DNA of 64,000 nt from an uncultured Magnetospirillum sp. (GCF_903853455.1 NZ_CAINTR010000008.1:1-64000), one strand, 5' to 3'; numbered from the stretch's first letter, positions 34,949 to 43,752 are shown. Program-made: numbers and translations. Notes: a model not told the origin generated them from the sequence alone.

Positions 34949-35395
34949 TTGTCCGAGGCCGTCGTGATCGCCGCCCTTCGCCCCGAGGATATCGCGGTGG
35001 GAGCCTCCGCCTCCTTCGAGCAGCGGGTCGATGCGGCCGACATCGACGCCTTCGCGCTTCTTACCGGCGACGTGTCGCCGCTGCACATGGATGCCGCCTT
35101 CGCCCGCTCGCGCGGGCATCGCGACCGGGTCGCCCATGGGGTGCTGCTGGCCGGCTATGTGTCGCGGCTGTTCGGGGTGCACCTGCCGGGCCGCGACTGC
35201 CTGCTGCAATCCCTTAACCTGAAATGGCTGCACCCGGTCTGCGCCGGCGACACCGTGCGCTTCACCGCCACGGTGTCGCAGATCTCGGCCCCCGCCCGGG
35301 CGATGATGGCCGAGGTCGTGGTGGAAAACGCCGAAACCGGCGTGACGGTGGCGCGGGGCAAGGTTCAGGCGGGCTTCACCGGAGACGAGTCATGA
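34949..35395 (+). CDS. MaoC-like / (R)-specific enoyl hydratase, hotdog fold
   Basis: A 148-residue hotdog protein. FALLTGDVSPLHMDAAFA matches the hydratase-2 motif with the catalytic aspartate and histidine, then GHRDRVAHGVLLAGYVSRLF and LQSLNLKWLHPVCAGDTVRFTATV. PhaJ-type members hydrate enoyl-thioesters; some act on ACP substrates. The start appears to be a TTG with AGAGGTG upstream. It lies 16 bases after the ACP gene. A family 2 repeat directly follows its stop. Confidence 0.8.
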   Translation: MSEAVVIAALRPEDIAVGASASFEQRVDAADIDAFALLTGDVSPLHMDAAFARSRGHRDRVAHGVLLAGYVSRLFGVHLPGRDCLLQSLNLKWLHPVCAGDTVRFTATVSQISAPARAMMAEVVVENAETGVTVARGKVQAGFTGDES

Positions 35396-35397
35396 GC

Positions 35398-35520
35398 AAG
35401 GCCCCGGCGCTTGAGGGACGTGACCGGAGCGAAGCGACTAGCCCGTTGAGGGCGCGCGCCTCATGGCGCGAAAGCCAAGGGATGCGGCACGCATCCCGCC
35501 CGGCGCTTGAGGGACATAAA
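35398..35520 (+). repeat. Intergenic repeat, family 2, copy C
   Basis: Contains CCCCGGCGCTTGAGGGACG, CCGGAGCGAAGCGACTAGCC, GTTGAGGGCGCGCGCC, GCGAAAGCCAAGGGATGCG, a GATGCG/CGCATC stem, and CCCGGCGCTTGAGGGACATAAA. The closing GAGGGA is eight bases before the radical SAM ATG and is its only evident ribosome site. ATGAGC occurs on both sides (35392 and 35523), possibly a duplicated target. Confidence 0.75.
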
Positions 35521-35522
35521 CA

Positions 35523-37139
35523 ATGAGCGACGTGGATCTGATCCTGGTCTGCCAGTCCAACGTGCTGGATTACGACAGCCTGTCGGGTTTCCCGCTGGAC
35601 CGCCTGGACCTCTACAAGACCCTGGTCTATCCCCGCATGGTCCGCGACGGCGACCGCTTCATCGGCCATCTCGACGTCCTCAACAGCCTTGACGGCGGCA
35701 CCACCTATTTCGACGCCGACTATCCCCAGCGGCGCGAATTGCTCAATATCTGGAACCTGCCCTCGGCCAGTGGCCTGCACTTGGCCAATGTGCTGCTGGC
35801 CAGCGGGTTGCGGGTCAAGATCATCAACAACCTGGATTCCGAGTGGGATTGGTTCGAGACCGCCTATGCCGCCAACCGGACGCCGCCCCTGGTGGGCATC
35901 TCGTCCACCTTCTATCTCGGCATCAAGGAAATCGGCCGCATCGCCAAGCGCCTGCGCAAGCTTGATCCCGACATGGAGATCGTCCTGGGGGGCGCCCATG
36001 CCAACGGCAGGGCGGTGGGCGCCGGCGTGGCCTCGTTCGAGGCGCCCATGCGCCGCTACGGCATCAATTACGTGCTGCACGCCTTCAACTCCGACAGCGA
36101 TCTGCGCGACCTGCTGCTGGCGCGCAAGGGGGCCAAGAGCCTGGACACGGTGAAGAACCTCTGCTTCTTCGACCAGGGCCGCTTCACCGCCACCCGCTCG
36201 GAGTGGAACACCCCGCTGCTGGACGAGGTGCCGGCCAACTGGGACAAGGTGGACACCCCCTTCCTCAACCGCACCATCCAGATCCGCACCGCCTCCGGCT
36301 GTCCGTTCTCGTGCTCGTTCTGCTCGTACCCCACCACCGCCGGCGGCTGGAAGACCATCGAGGCCGAGCGGGTGCGCGCCCATCTGGAAAGCATCAAGCG
36401 CATCCCCGGCATCGACCGCATCATCTTCATCGACGACACCTTCAACGTGCCGCCGCACCGGTTCAAGGACCTGCTGAAGATCTTCAAGGACTACGATTTC
36501 GAGTGGTTCTCGTTCCTGCGCGTCCAGTATGTGGACGACGACATGGTTCGCAGCATGAAGGAATCCGGCTGCGCCGGCGTCTATCTCGGCGTCGAATCGG
36601 CCAGCGACCGCGTGCTGAAGAACATGAACAAGAAGGCGCGGCGCGCCGACTTCGCCCGTGGCATCGAGCTTCTGAACAAATACGACATCCGCTCGCTGTC
36701 GGCCTTCGTGCTGGGCTTCCCCGGCGAGGACGACACCTCCATCAAGGACAGCATCGACTTCATCGAGAATTGCGGCGTCGATTTCTACTCGCTGAAGGAG
36801 TTCTTCTACATGGAGAACACCGAGATCCACAATCAGCGCGCCCAGTTCGGCCTGACCGGCATGGGCACCAAATGGTCCCACGACACGATGAGCTACGACG
36901 AGGCCAGCCAGATCAAGCTGGAGATGTTCTCCTCCATCAAGAACGCCACCTCCATCGATCCCGACACCAGCCTGTGGTACCTTGCCTATCTCTACGACCG
37001 TGGCTACGGTTTCGACGAGATCAAGCGGTTGCAGCAGGGCATCAACGCCATCATGGCCGACCAGATGAACGGCGACATGTCGCGCGACAGCGCCGCCTAT
37101 CGGGCCTTGACCGACATGATGGCCAAGGCGGCGGAGTAG
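35523..37139 (+). CDS. B12-binding-type radical SAM enzyme
   Basis: A 538-residue protein. The N-terminal half looks like a cobalamin-binding Rossmann domain (PPLVGISSTFYLGIKEIGRIAKRL, then MEIVLGGAHANG). The radical SAM core has GCPFSCSFCSYP, the CxxxCxxC iron-sulphur site (C260, C264, C267), then RIIFIDDTFNVPPHRF, CAGVYLGVESASDRVLKNMNK and FVLGFPGEDDTS. Overall it resembles PhpK-like methyltransferases that methylate unactivated carbon or phosphorus. Two bases separate it from the FkbH-like gene, so its substrate may be the ACP-bound unit. Actual chemistry is inference. Confidence 0.82.
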   Translation: MSDVDLILVCQSNVLDYDSLSGFPLDRLDLYKTLVYPRMVRDGDRFIGHLDVLNSLDGGTTYFDADYPQRRELLNIWNLPSASGLHLANVLLASGLRVKIINNLDSEWDWFETAYAANRTPPLVGISSTFYLGIKEIGRIAKRLRKLDPDMEIVLGGAHANGRAVGAGVASFEAPMRRYGINYVLHAFNSDSDLRDLLLARKGAKSLDTVKNLCFFDQGRFTATRSEWNTPLLDEVPANWDKVDTPFLNRTIQIRTASGCPFSCSFCSYPTTAGGWKTIEAERVRAHLESIKRIPGIDRIIFIDDTFNVPPHRFKDLLKIFKDYDFEWFSFLRVQYVDDDMVRSMKESGCAGVYLGVESASDRVLKNMNKKARRADFARGIELLNKYDIRSLSAFVLGFPGEDDTSIKDSIDFIENCGVDFYSLKEFFYMENTEIHNQRAQFGLTGMGTKWSHDTMSYDEASQIKLEMFSSIKNATSIDPDTSLWYLAYLYDRGYGFDEIKRLQQGINAIMADQMNGDMSRDSAAYRALTDMMAKAAE

Positions 37140-37141
37140 GC

Positions 37142-38977
37142 ATGACGGATTGGGGGGGGATCAAGGCGCGGGCGGCGGCCGGCGATGCCAAGGGGGCCTT
37201 CGCCGGTCTGGCCGCCCTGGCGCGCCACGAAGACGATTTCGTCACCCAGCGCAAATACGCCCGCCTGCTGGACAAGCTGCCCAAGGACGGGCTGGAGCTG
37301 CGGCCGCTGAAACTGGCGTTGCTGGCGTCGTCCACCACCGACCATTTCGCCGAGATCCTGCGGCTATGGCTGGCGCTGGAGGGGTTCGACGCCGACATCT
37401 TCCAGCCGAGCTTCGGCCAGACCGCCCAAAGCGTGCTGGACCCGGCCAGCGACCTTTATGCCTTCGCCCCCGACATGGTGTGGTTCTTCGGCAACTGGCG
37501 CGACGTGCGCATCGAGGTGGCTCCGGGGGCCGGCCGCGCCGAGGTCGATGCCGCCATCGAGGCGGCGGTGGCCGAGGCCGCCGGCTTGTGGCATGCGCTG
37601 CAACGCCACGCCCCGGCCCTGATCGTGCACAATAACGCCGACATTCCAGCCATGGACGTGTTCGGCCATCTCGAGGCCAATGTGCCGTGGAGCCGCCGCT
37701 CGCTGCTGCGCCGCTACAACCTGGCGCTGGCCGACGCATTGCCGCCCGGCGTCAGCCTGTTCGATCTGGAGCATGTGTCGTCGTGCTGGGGCAAGGACCG
37801 CTGGACCGATTCCCGCTACTGGTACCATTCCAAGCACGCCTTCGCCTTCGACGCCGCCGGCACCCTGGCCTTCCAGTTCGCCCGGCTGGCCGGCGCCGCC
37901 AAGGGGCTGGCCAAGAAATGCCTGGTGCTGGACCTCGACAACACCCTGTGGGGCGGGGTCATCGGCGATGACGGCATGGACGGCATCAAGCTGGGCAACG
38001 GCGCCGCCGGCGAGGCCTTCGCCGATTTCCAGGACTATGCCCGCGAGCTGAAGGAGCGCGGCGTCATCCTGGCGGTGTGCAGCAAGAACGAGGACGCCAA
38101 CGCCCGCGAGCCGTTCGAGCACCACCCCGCCATGCGCCTGCGCCTGGACGACATCGCGGTGTTCCGCGCCAACTGGAACAACAAGGCCGACAATATCCGC
38201 GAAATCGCCGAGACCCTGAACATCGGCCTCGATTCGGTGGTCTTCGTCGACGACAACCCGGCGGAGCGCTCGCTGGTGCGCGACTTCCTGCCCATGGTGA
38301 CGGTGCCGGAACTGCCCGAGGACCCGGCGCTCTACGCCGCCGCCCTGCATCGCGAGCGACTGTTCGAGACCCTGTCCTTCTCGTCGGAGGACCGGGTGCG
38401 CAACGATTATTACCGCGCCAACGCGTCGCGTTCCGAGCTGCGCCACGCCTATGCCGACCTGGGCGAGTTCCAGCGGAGCCTGACGATGGTGGCCGCGGTG
38501 GGTGCGATCGACAGCTTCCACCTGCCGCGCGCCGCCCAGCTCATCAACAAAAGCAACCAGTTCCATCTGACCACCACCCGCTACGGCGACGCCGCCATCA
38601 AGGCCATGCTGGAAGATCCCGCCTGGCAGGGCCGCCATTTCAGCCTGAAGGACCGCTTCGGCGACAACGGCCTGATCGCGGTGGTGTTGCTGCACCGGCA
38701 GGGCGGCGACGCGCTCGTCGACACCTGGGTGATGAGTTGCCGGGTGCTGGGGCGCGGCATGGAGGAGTTCATCGCCAACGACCTGGTCCAGACCGCCCGC
38801 GCCATGGGCTGTCGTCACCTGATCGGCCGCTACATCCCCAGCAAGAAGAACAAGCTGGTGGCGGGATTGTATCCCCGCCTCGGCTTCACCTTGGTGGAAG
38901 ACCGCGACGGCGAGACCGTCTGGCGGCTCGACCTTGACGACGCGCCGCCCCTGACGACGTTCATCGCACGGGGTTGA
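37142..38977 (+). CDS. FkbH-like HAD-IIIC phosphatase/acyltransferase
   Basis: A 611-residue protein. An N-terminal SGNH-like region precedes the HAD domain with CLVLDLDNTLWGGVIGDDG (nucleophile D264, D266), LAVCSKNEDANAREPFEHHPAM, NWNNKADNIREIAETLNIGLDSVVFVDDNPAERSLVR, and a C-terminal GNAT-like domain (FGDNGLIAVVLL to YIPSKKNKLVAGLYPRLGFTLV). FkbH proteins load D-1,3-bisphosphoglycerate onto an ACP as a glyceryl thioester. The ACP at 34690 is the obvious partner. No polyketide synthase is in the window, so the product is probably used outside polyketide assembly. Confidence 0.87.
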   Translation: MTDWGGIKARAAAGDAKGAFAGLAALARHEDDFVTQRKYARLLDKLPKDGLELRPLKLALLASSTTDHFAEILRLWLALEGFDADIFQPSFGQTAQSVLDPASDLYAFAPDMVWFFGNWRDVRIEVAPGAGRAEVDAAIEAAVAEAAGLWHALQRHAPALIVHNNADIPAMDVFGHLEANVPWSRRSLLRRYNLALADALPPGVSLFDLEHVSSCWGKDRWTDSRYWYHSKHAFAFDAAGTLAFQFARLAGAAKGLAKKCLVLDLDNTLWGGVIGDDGMDGIKLGNGAAGEAFADFQDYARELKERGVILAVCSKNEDANAREPFEHHPAMRLRLDDIAVFRANWNNKADNIREIAETLNIGLDSVVFVDDNPAERSLVRDFLPMVTVPELPEDPALYAAALHRERLFETLSFSSEDRVRNDYYRANASRSELRHAYADLGEFQRSLTMVAAVGAIDSFHLPRAAQLINKSNQFHLTTTRYGDAAIKAMLEDPAWQGRHFSLKDRFGDNGLIAVVLLHRQGGDALVDTWVMSCRVLGRGMEEFIANDLVQTARAMGCRHLIGRYIPSKKNKLVAGLYPRLGFTLVEDRDGETVWRLDLDDAPPLTTFIARG

Positions 38978-38983
38978 TTCCGA

Positions 38984-39011
38984 CGAGCAAATGGAAACAT
39001 CCGTTTGCTCG
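38984..39011 (+). terminator. Candidate hairpin terminator after the FkbH-like gene
   Basis: CGAGCAAA and TTTGCTCG pair perfectly around a 12-base loop, beginning seven bases after the stop. The stem is AT-mixed and no long T-run follows, so strength is uncertain. Confidence 0.4.
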
Positions 39012-39139
39012 GAGTTGCGGCCTCGCCGGCTTCGCCGGCAGATCAGGTTTAATGCGCGCCTGCGCGCGCAGGGCCGGCGCGGCTCGTGCCGCGAAAGCCA
39101 AGGGCCACGAAGGTGGCCCGCCCGGCGCCTGAGGGGCAT
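39012..39139 (+). repeat. Intergenic repeat, family 2, copy D
   Basis: Holds a GCCGGCTTCGCCGGC hairpin, GCGCGCCTGCGCGCGC, GCGAAAGCCAAGGGCCACG with a GCCAC/GTGGC stem, and CCCGGCGCCTGAGGGGCATA. It lies between the convergent FkbH-like and SGNH-like genes and is followed by another hairpin. Confidence 0.7.
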
Positions 39140-39144
39140 ATGGA

Positions 39145-39164
39145 CGAGCCGATTTATCGGCTCG
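39145..39164 (-). terminator. Hairpin terminator at the end of the SGNH-like gene
   Basis: CGAGCCGA and TCGGCTCG form a perfect eight-base stem around TTTA; the stop codon of the minus-strand gene lies in the loop. A compact stem at a gene end fits a terminator or mRNA-stabilising hairpin. Confidence 0.45.
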
Positions 39165-40170
39165 CGGGGATAACCCTTTCCGCTTTCAACCCTTCGACCA
39201 GCCGCGCCGCCCAGCGGGTGGTGGTGGTCGGCTTGGGATGGGTTCCATCGACGAAATCGGCGGCGGCGTTCATGTCCTGCATATTGACATAGGCACCGCC
39301 GCGCGCCTTGACGGCGACGATCATGGGCAGCTTGGCGCTCTGATAGCGGGCCCAGCGGGGGTCGCGGCTGCTGACCGTCTCGTTGACGGGCAGGTCCACC
39401 AGCACCAGCTTGCCGCCGCCACGGGCGACCTTGTCGGCGATGGCCACCACCCCGTCGAACTGCACCGACGGCAGGGGAACGTCCTCTTGCGGCGGCGGCG
39501 GCGGCGGCGGCGGAACCGCCGGAGCCGCCGGCTCGCCCCCCTGGGCCTGAAGCCAGCGCATGACGGCACCCTGCGAGCTCAGCGTGTTCTGCAACAGGAA
39601 GAACGGCCGCAGTGCCTGGACCACCAGATCGAAGCTTTGCGGCCGCACCGCCAGGGCGAAACCGTCGCCGCTGCGCCGGAACAGTCCGAACCGCATCATC
39701 TGGCGGGCCAGCGGCGTCGCCATGGGATTGCTTTCGCTGTGCAGGAACTCGCCGTGCCACAGGCCGAGGACGAAGACGAGACCGTCGCGGCTGCCCGGCG
39801 GCCGCTGGGCGTAGGCCAGATCCACCGCCACCCCCATGCCGTCGATATTGGTCCCGCCCACCGCCAGATTGTGAACCCGGATTCCGGGCGGCAGCAGGGC
39901 GGCAACCTGATCGGGACGCAGCCCGACCTCCACGTTGGACGGCCCGATGAGCAGGATGGCGGGATCGTTGCCAGCCAGCAACGAACTGCGGAAGGCCACA
40001 TAGGCCGGCTCGACCGCCAGGAAGCTGGCGGTGGCACGGGCCGAGTCCAACTGGATCTCCTCCGTCCTGGCCGCCGGTTCCAACAGCATGGCCGCGGCGA
40101 ACAGCGCCACGAAGACCGCCACCGCCGGCGCCACGATCTTGGCCACTTCGCCCAGGATCAGCCGCACCAT
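39154..40170 (-). CDS. SGNH-like membrane-anchored protein, MBOAT partner
   Basis: A 338-residue protein with one N-terminal membrane segment (IVAPAVAVFVALFAAAMLL) and an exported domain. LLIGPSNVEVGL sits where the GDS serine block is expected, and DGTHPKPTTTTRW supplies a D-x-x-H. A run of eight prolines separates two halves. It follows the MBOAT gene with TGAGATG, so the two are coupled, as in AlgI/AlgJ or DltB/DltD pairs that O-acylate cell-surface polymers. It may hand the acyl group to the glycan; hydrolase activity is not excluded. Confidence 0.72.
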   Translation of the reverse strand: MVRLILGEVAKIVAPAVAVFVALFAAAMLLEPAARTEEIQLDSARATASFLAVEPAYVAFRSSLLAGNDPAILLIGPSNVEVGLRPDQVAALLPPGIRVHNLAVGGTNIDGMGVAVDLAYAQRPPGSRDGLVFVLGLWHGEFLHSESNPMATPLARQMMRFGLFRRSGDGFALAVRPQSFDLVVQALRPFFLLQNTLSSQGAVMRWLQAQGGEPAAPAVPPPPPPPPQEDVPLPSVQFDGVVAIADKVARGGGKLVLVDLPVNETVSSRDPRWARYQSAKLPMIVAVKARGGAYVNMQDMNAAADFVDGTHPKPTTTTRWAARLVEGLKAERVIPASR

Positions 40171-40171
40171 C

Positions 40172-41836
40172 TCAAAAGCCCTTGTAGACGAAGTCGGGAA
40201 CCGACCCGGCATGGGTCAGCCCGACGAACAGCAGCAGGATCAAGCGCACCGACAGACCGGCGCGACTGGGCCCCGGCCGCTCGGGCGTGAGGTCGCGCAG
40301 ACCCCAGGCCAGCAGCATCAGCCCACCGCCCGCCGCCGCCTTCATGGCGTCGGGCAGGCCGATGCCGATCAGCGATTCCAATCGCGACCCCAGTCCCAGC
40401 AGGTTGCCCCAGATCACCGCCAGATAGAGGAAGCCGAGATAGGTGGCCACCGCGCCAGCCGGCATCCAGCGCCGGGCCAGGGCGATCAGCCAATCCCATC
40501 CCGACAGTGCCACGGCGCAGAACACCGCCATCACCACGAACAGCCGGACCAGACCCGACGCGCCGTAGAACCGGATCAGCTCGCCCCACTGGCTCGCCTC
40601 CAGCCACAGGCAGGACAGGGACAGGACGAAATAGGCAACCCAGATACCCCGGCTGACGGCGCCGTAGAGCGGCCGCGCCGCCAGGGCGGCATAGCGCTTC
40701 TTGCCCAGCCGGCCCTGCATCACCAGTTGGAACAGCTTGTTGACGGCGACACCGACGCCGAGGAAGGCGCCGTAATACCAGAACACCAAGGTGGTGCCGT
40801 GCCACACTCCCATCACCAGGAAGGTGACCAGGAAGGCCGGAACCGCCAGATAGGCCGAGGCCTTGCCGCGCCCGGCATGCTTGGCCGCCAGCTTCAGCAG
40901 GGTGTTGAACAGGTAGACCTTGAACCAGTTGGACAGGGTCATGTGCCAGCGCGACCAGAAATCCATGAAGTTCCGCGCGCTGAACGGCCGGTCGAAATTC
41001 TCCGGCAGGCGAAAGCCGAACAGCGCGGCGGCACCCAGCACGATATCCATGTAGCCGGCGAAATTGGCGTAGAGATAGACGGTGAAGGCCGCCCCATGGA
41101 GCAAAAGCCGCAAGGTGGTGCGCAGGGCCAGCTCGCCCTCGGCAGTGCCGAACACCAGGCCAATCCCCTGGGGGAATCCGCGTAGGACGCTGAGGCCGAA
41201 CGCCGAATCCGGCGCGATGGTCAGCGGCAGGCTGTCGGCGATGTCGTTGGCCACCACCGCCACCACCATGACCTTGACGAAGCCGGCGAGCATCCGTTCC
41301 AGGGCGACGCGGACCAGCGCCCGGTCGGGCGGCGTGGCGCTGTCGGCGACGAAGCGGACATGGTCCTCGTAGCGCTGGATCGGACCGGAAACGAAGGTGA
41401 GGAAGCAGAACAGGTAGTTGAAGGTGGCGGCCGGTCCCGGCACCGTCCGGATGGCGCCCTGACGGATGTCGACCACCAGATGCAGCACCCGGAACAGCAC
41501 ATAGGACAGGCCGACCGTGGTGTAGGAAAAACCCAGCAGAAGCGGCTCGGGCACGATGGTGTAGCGCTTGACCTCGATAAAGGCGGCAACCAGCACCAGC
41601 AGGACCAGCGGCAGCCCCCAAGGCCCACGCAGCCGCGCCGCCAGATGCATGGCGGCCCAGCCGGCCAGGGCGAAGGCGGCAAGAGGCAGCGCCGCCAGCG
41701 GATTGGCGAAGAAACTGGCCACGAACAGGAGGTTGACCGCCAGCAGCCTGAGGGGGCGCGGCACTCCGGGAAGGCCGTGGTAGACGACCAGAGCCCCAAG
41801 CAGATAGGCGAGGAAGGTTAGTGAGCTGATATCCAT
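40172..41836 (-). CDS. MBOAT family O-acyltransferase
   Basis: A 554-residue polytopic protein. It has SGPIQRYEDH, the NFDRPFSARNFMDFWSRWHMTLSNWFK block and GVWHGTT with the putative catalytic histidine 346. The family (AlgI, DltB, PatA) transfers acyl groups from cytoplasmic donors across the membrane. C-terminal membrane segments extend beyond the core. Its SGNH-like partner lies directly downstream. A second, distinct MBOAT is at 58496-60040, so this strain probably has two acylation modules. Confidence 0.9.
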   Translation of the reverse strand: MDISSLTFLAYLLGALVVYHGLPGVPRPLRLLAVNLLFVASFFANPLAALPLAAFALAGWAAMHLAARLRGPWGLPLVLLVLVAAFIEVKRYTIVPEPLLLGFSYTTVGLSYVLFRVLHLVVDIRQGAIRTVPGPAATFNYLFCFLTFVSGPIQRYEDHVRFVADSATPPDRALVRVALERMLAGFVKVMVVAVVANDIADSLPLTIAPDSAFGLSVLRGFPQGIGLVFGTAEGELALRTTLRLLLHGAAFTVYLYANFAGYMDIVLGAAALFGFRLPENFDRPFSARNFMDFWSRWHMTLSNWFKVYLFNTLLKLAAKHAGRGKASAYLAVPAFLVTFLVMGVWHGTTLVFWYYGAFLGVGVAVNKLFQLVMQGRLGKKRYAALAARPLYGAVSRGIWVAYFVLSLSCLWLEASQWGELIRFYGASGLVRLFVVMAVFCAVALSGWDWLIALARRWMPAGAVATYLGFLYLAVIWGNLLGLGSRLESLIGIGLPDAMKAAAGGGLMLLAWGLRDLTPERPGPSRAGLSVRLILLLFVGLTHAGSVPDFVYKGF

Positions 41837-41884
41837 CCGGTCCTCAGGGCAATTCCCGCAGTGGCGAAATCAGCCTCTTTCCTC

Positions 41885-41984
41885 GTCATGCGCGGGCTTG
41901 TCCCGCGTATCCACGCCGTTCAGCACCGCAACCGTCCGAGCTTGTGGCACCACGTGGATCACCGGGTCAAGCCCGGTGATGACG
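41885..41984. repeat. Intergenic inverted-repeat element, family 1, copy 3
   Basis: GTCATGCGCGGGCTTGTCCCGCGTATCCACGCCG at one end, and a CGTGGATCACCGGGTCAAGCCCGGTGATGACGG arm at the other. It fills most of the gap between the heparinase-like and MBOAT genes, both on the minus strand. Confidence 0.82.
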
Positions 41985-41991
41985 GAAAACC

Positions 41992-43704
41992 TTAGTCGGC
42001 GTCCACGCTTAAGGCGCCCGACCAGGGCAGCCCGGCGGTCACGGTGATCTCGATGCGGCTGGCCGGCTCGCCCCGTCCATAGGCGGTCCAGTTGCGGGTC
42101 GGCAGCACCGTGACCACCGCCCCCGCCGCCGTCACCAGGAACCGCCGCCCCCCCGGCGCGGTCAGCCGCACGCCGTCGGCCACGCTCTCCACCCGGCAGG
42201 TGGTGTGCAGCCGCCGGACGATGGTGTGAGTGCCGCTGCCCTCGACCCGGTCAGAGAGGACCAGCCGGCGGCCACTGAAACTCCAGCGCCGCTCCACCCG
42301 CCCGACCCCGCCCAGCCGGCCGAACCCGTCGCAGGCCTGCGTCACCGCGTCGTCGGTCCGCGCCAGCCGCGGCGGCTCGCCTCCCACCTTGCGGCGGAAG
42401 GACGGGGCGTAATAGGGCTTGTTGGCGGGATAGGGATCGGCCCCGTCCACCGACACCCCGTTATGGGCACGGGCGGTGACGGTCTCCTCGGCTTCGCCGG
42501 CCAGGGCGTAGGAGCCGCGACCGGGATCGATGAATACCGGTTCCGCCTCGAAATGCAGCTCGAACGACCCGCAATCCTGGTGGCCGTGACCGGGCATCGG
42601 GCTCCAGCCTTCGGGATCGGCGTGCCACAACCCGGTCCAGTCGCCGAAGCCGGCCCGCAGCCAGCCGGCGGCGGTCAGGGGAGAGGTAACCTCGCCCTGG
42701 CCCAACAATCCGGCCAGCCGGGTCCGCTCGTCGGGACTCAGCAGGCTCATCCACCCGGAACGGCGGTCGCCGCCGGGCAGCAGGCAGAACAGATGCTCCG
42801 GCGGACAGTCGGGCGACACGTCGCCCACCAGGGGAAACCGCCCCGGCAGCACGATCTGGGGCAGCACCGCCACGGCGCGGCGCAAATACGCTTGGAACGC
42901 CTCCGCCTCGGGCCGTCCGTGACTCGCCAGCCAGATGCTGGCCAGCGAGCGGGTCAGCAGCAGATGGTAATGGCTCGACCCCTCGCGCAGGACGCCACTG
43001 GGGCGGAAGATACGCTCGGCCTCGGCCAGCAGCAGCGCCGTCCCCGCCTTCGTCGCCTGGGGCAGCCCCAGGGCGAGACCCAGCAGGTAAAGCCCACGGC
43101 CGTTGTTGAATAGGTGGTTGGAAGTGTGGTGCTCGCCGAAATATTCCAGCCGCGCCGCCATGGCCGGGGCATGAGCGGCCAGCACCGCTGCCGTGTCCTC
43201 GGCCGGGCCGGGCAGGCCGTGGCGGCGGGCGAAGGTCAGCAGGTTGACGGCGCGCTCGGCCGCCGTGTAGGGGTGCCAGGCCCAGGATTCGTCGGGAGTG
43301 CCGAACCGCCGGCGCCATTCCCGCCACACCGCGCCGACCCAGCGAGGATCGTCGCCGTTCTTCATCAGCGGCACCCAGGCGAAGCGGTGCAGCCCCAGCT
43401 GGGTTTCGGGATCGTCGAACACGCGGGCCGCCAGCGCCGCCGCCTCGCCCGGCTCGATCTCCACGGTGACGCCGGGCAAGTGGACGGACAGCCGCCCCTT
43501 GGGCGCTCCCTCGGGCAACGGCGCGAACACCGCCGTGGCGGTTTCCCGCTCCAACCCGGCCCAATCCCCCCCCAGCGACGGCGGATGATGGGGGGTGAAG
43601 CTCGGCTCGGCCGGCGTCAGGCGCAGGGCGCGCAGCAGCAGCCAGCGCCGCAGCACCGGGTCTGCGGCCAATTGTCGTCCTTTGCGGATCAGGGCTCTCA
43701 ACAT
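41992..43704 (-). CDS. Heparinase II/III family protein
   Basis: A 570-residue protein. The N-terminal alpha/alpha-toroid region includes AVNLLTFARRHGLPGPAEDT and EYFGEHHTSNHLFNNGRGLYLLGLALG, with the asparagine/histidine of the lyase site. The C-terminal beta-sandwich has WSPMPGHGHQDCGSFELHFEAEPVFIDPGRGSY and TARAHNGVSVDGADPYP. These match the heparinase II/III family often encoded in polysaccharide clusters. It may be a uronate-glycan lyase for chain trimming. No signal peptide is obvious, so localisation is uncertain. Confidence 0.8.
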   Translation of the reverse strand: MLRALIRKGRQLAADPVLRRWLLLRALRLTPAEPSFTPHHPPSLGGDWAGLERETATAVFAPLPEGAPKGRLSVHLPGVTVEIEPGEAAALAARVFDDPETQLGLHRFAWVPLMKNGDDPRWVGAVWREWRRRFGTPDESWAWHPYTAAERAVNLLTFARRHGLPGPAEDTAAVLAAHAPAMAARLEYFGEHHTSNHLFNNGRGLYLLGLALGLPQATKAGTALLLAEAERIFRPSGVLREGSSHYHLLLTRSLASIWLASHGRPEAEAFQAYLRRAVAVLPQIVLPGRFPLVGDVSPDCPPEHLFCLLPGGDRRSGWMSLLSPDERTRLAGLLGQGEVTSPLTAAGWLRAGFGDWTGLWHADPEGWSPMPGHGHQDCGSFELHFEAEPVFIDPGRGSYALAGEAEETVTARAHNGVSVDGADPYPANKPYYAPSFRRKVGGEPPRLARTDDAVTQACDGFGRLGGVGRVERRWSFSGRRLVLSDRVEGSGTHTIVRRLHTTCRVESVADGVRLTAPGGRRFLVTAAGAVVTVLPTRNWTAYGRGEPASRIEITVTAGLPWSGALSVDAD

Positions 43705-43752
43705 GAAATTGCTTGTAGCCGAGACAAAGGCCGGAGGCTATAGAGGATCATC

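Noticed and set aside
35392-35526. A 44-codon frame starting at the ATGA after the hydratase
   Set aside because: It consists almost wholly of family 2 repeat sequence, and no similar product is expected; treated as repeat, possibly with a duplicated start codon.
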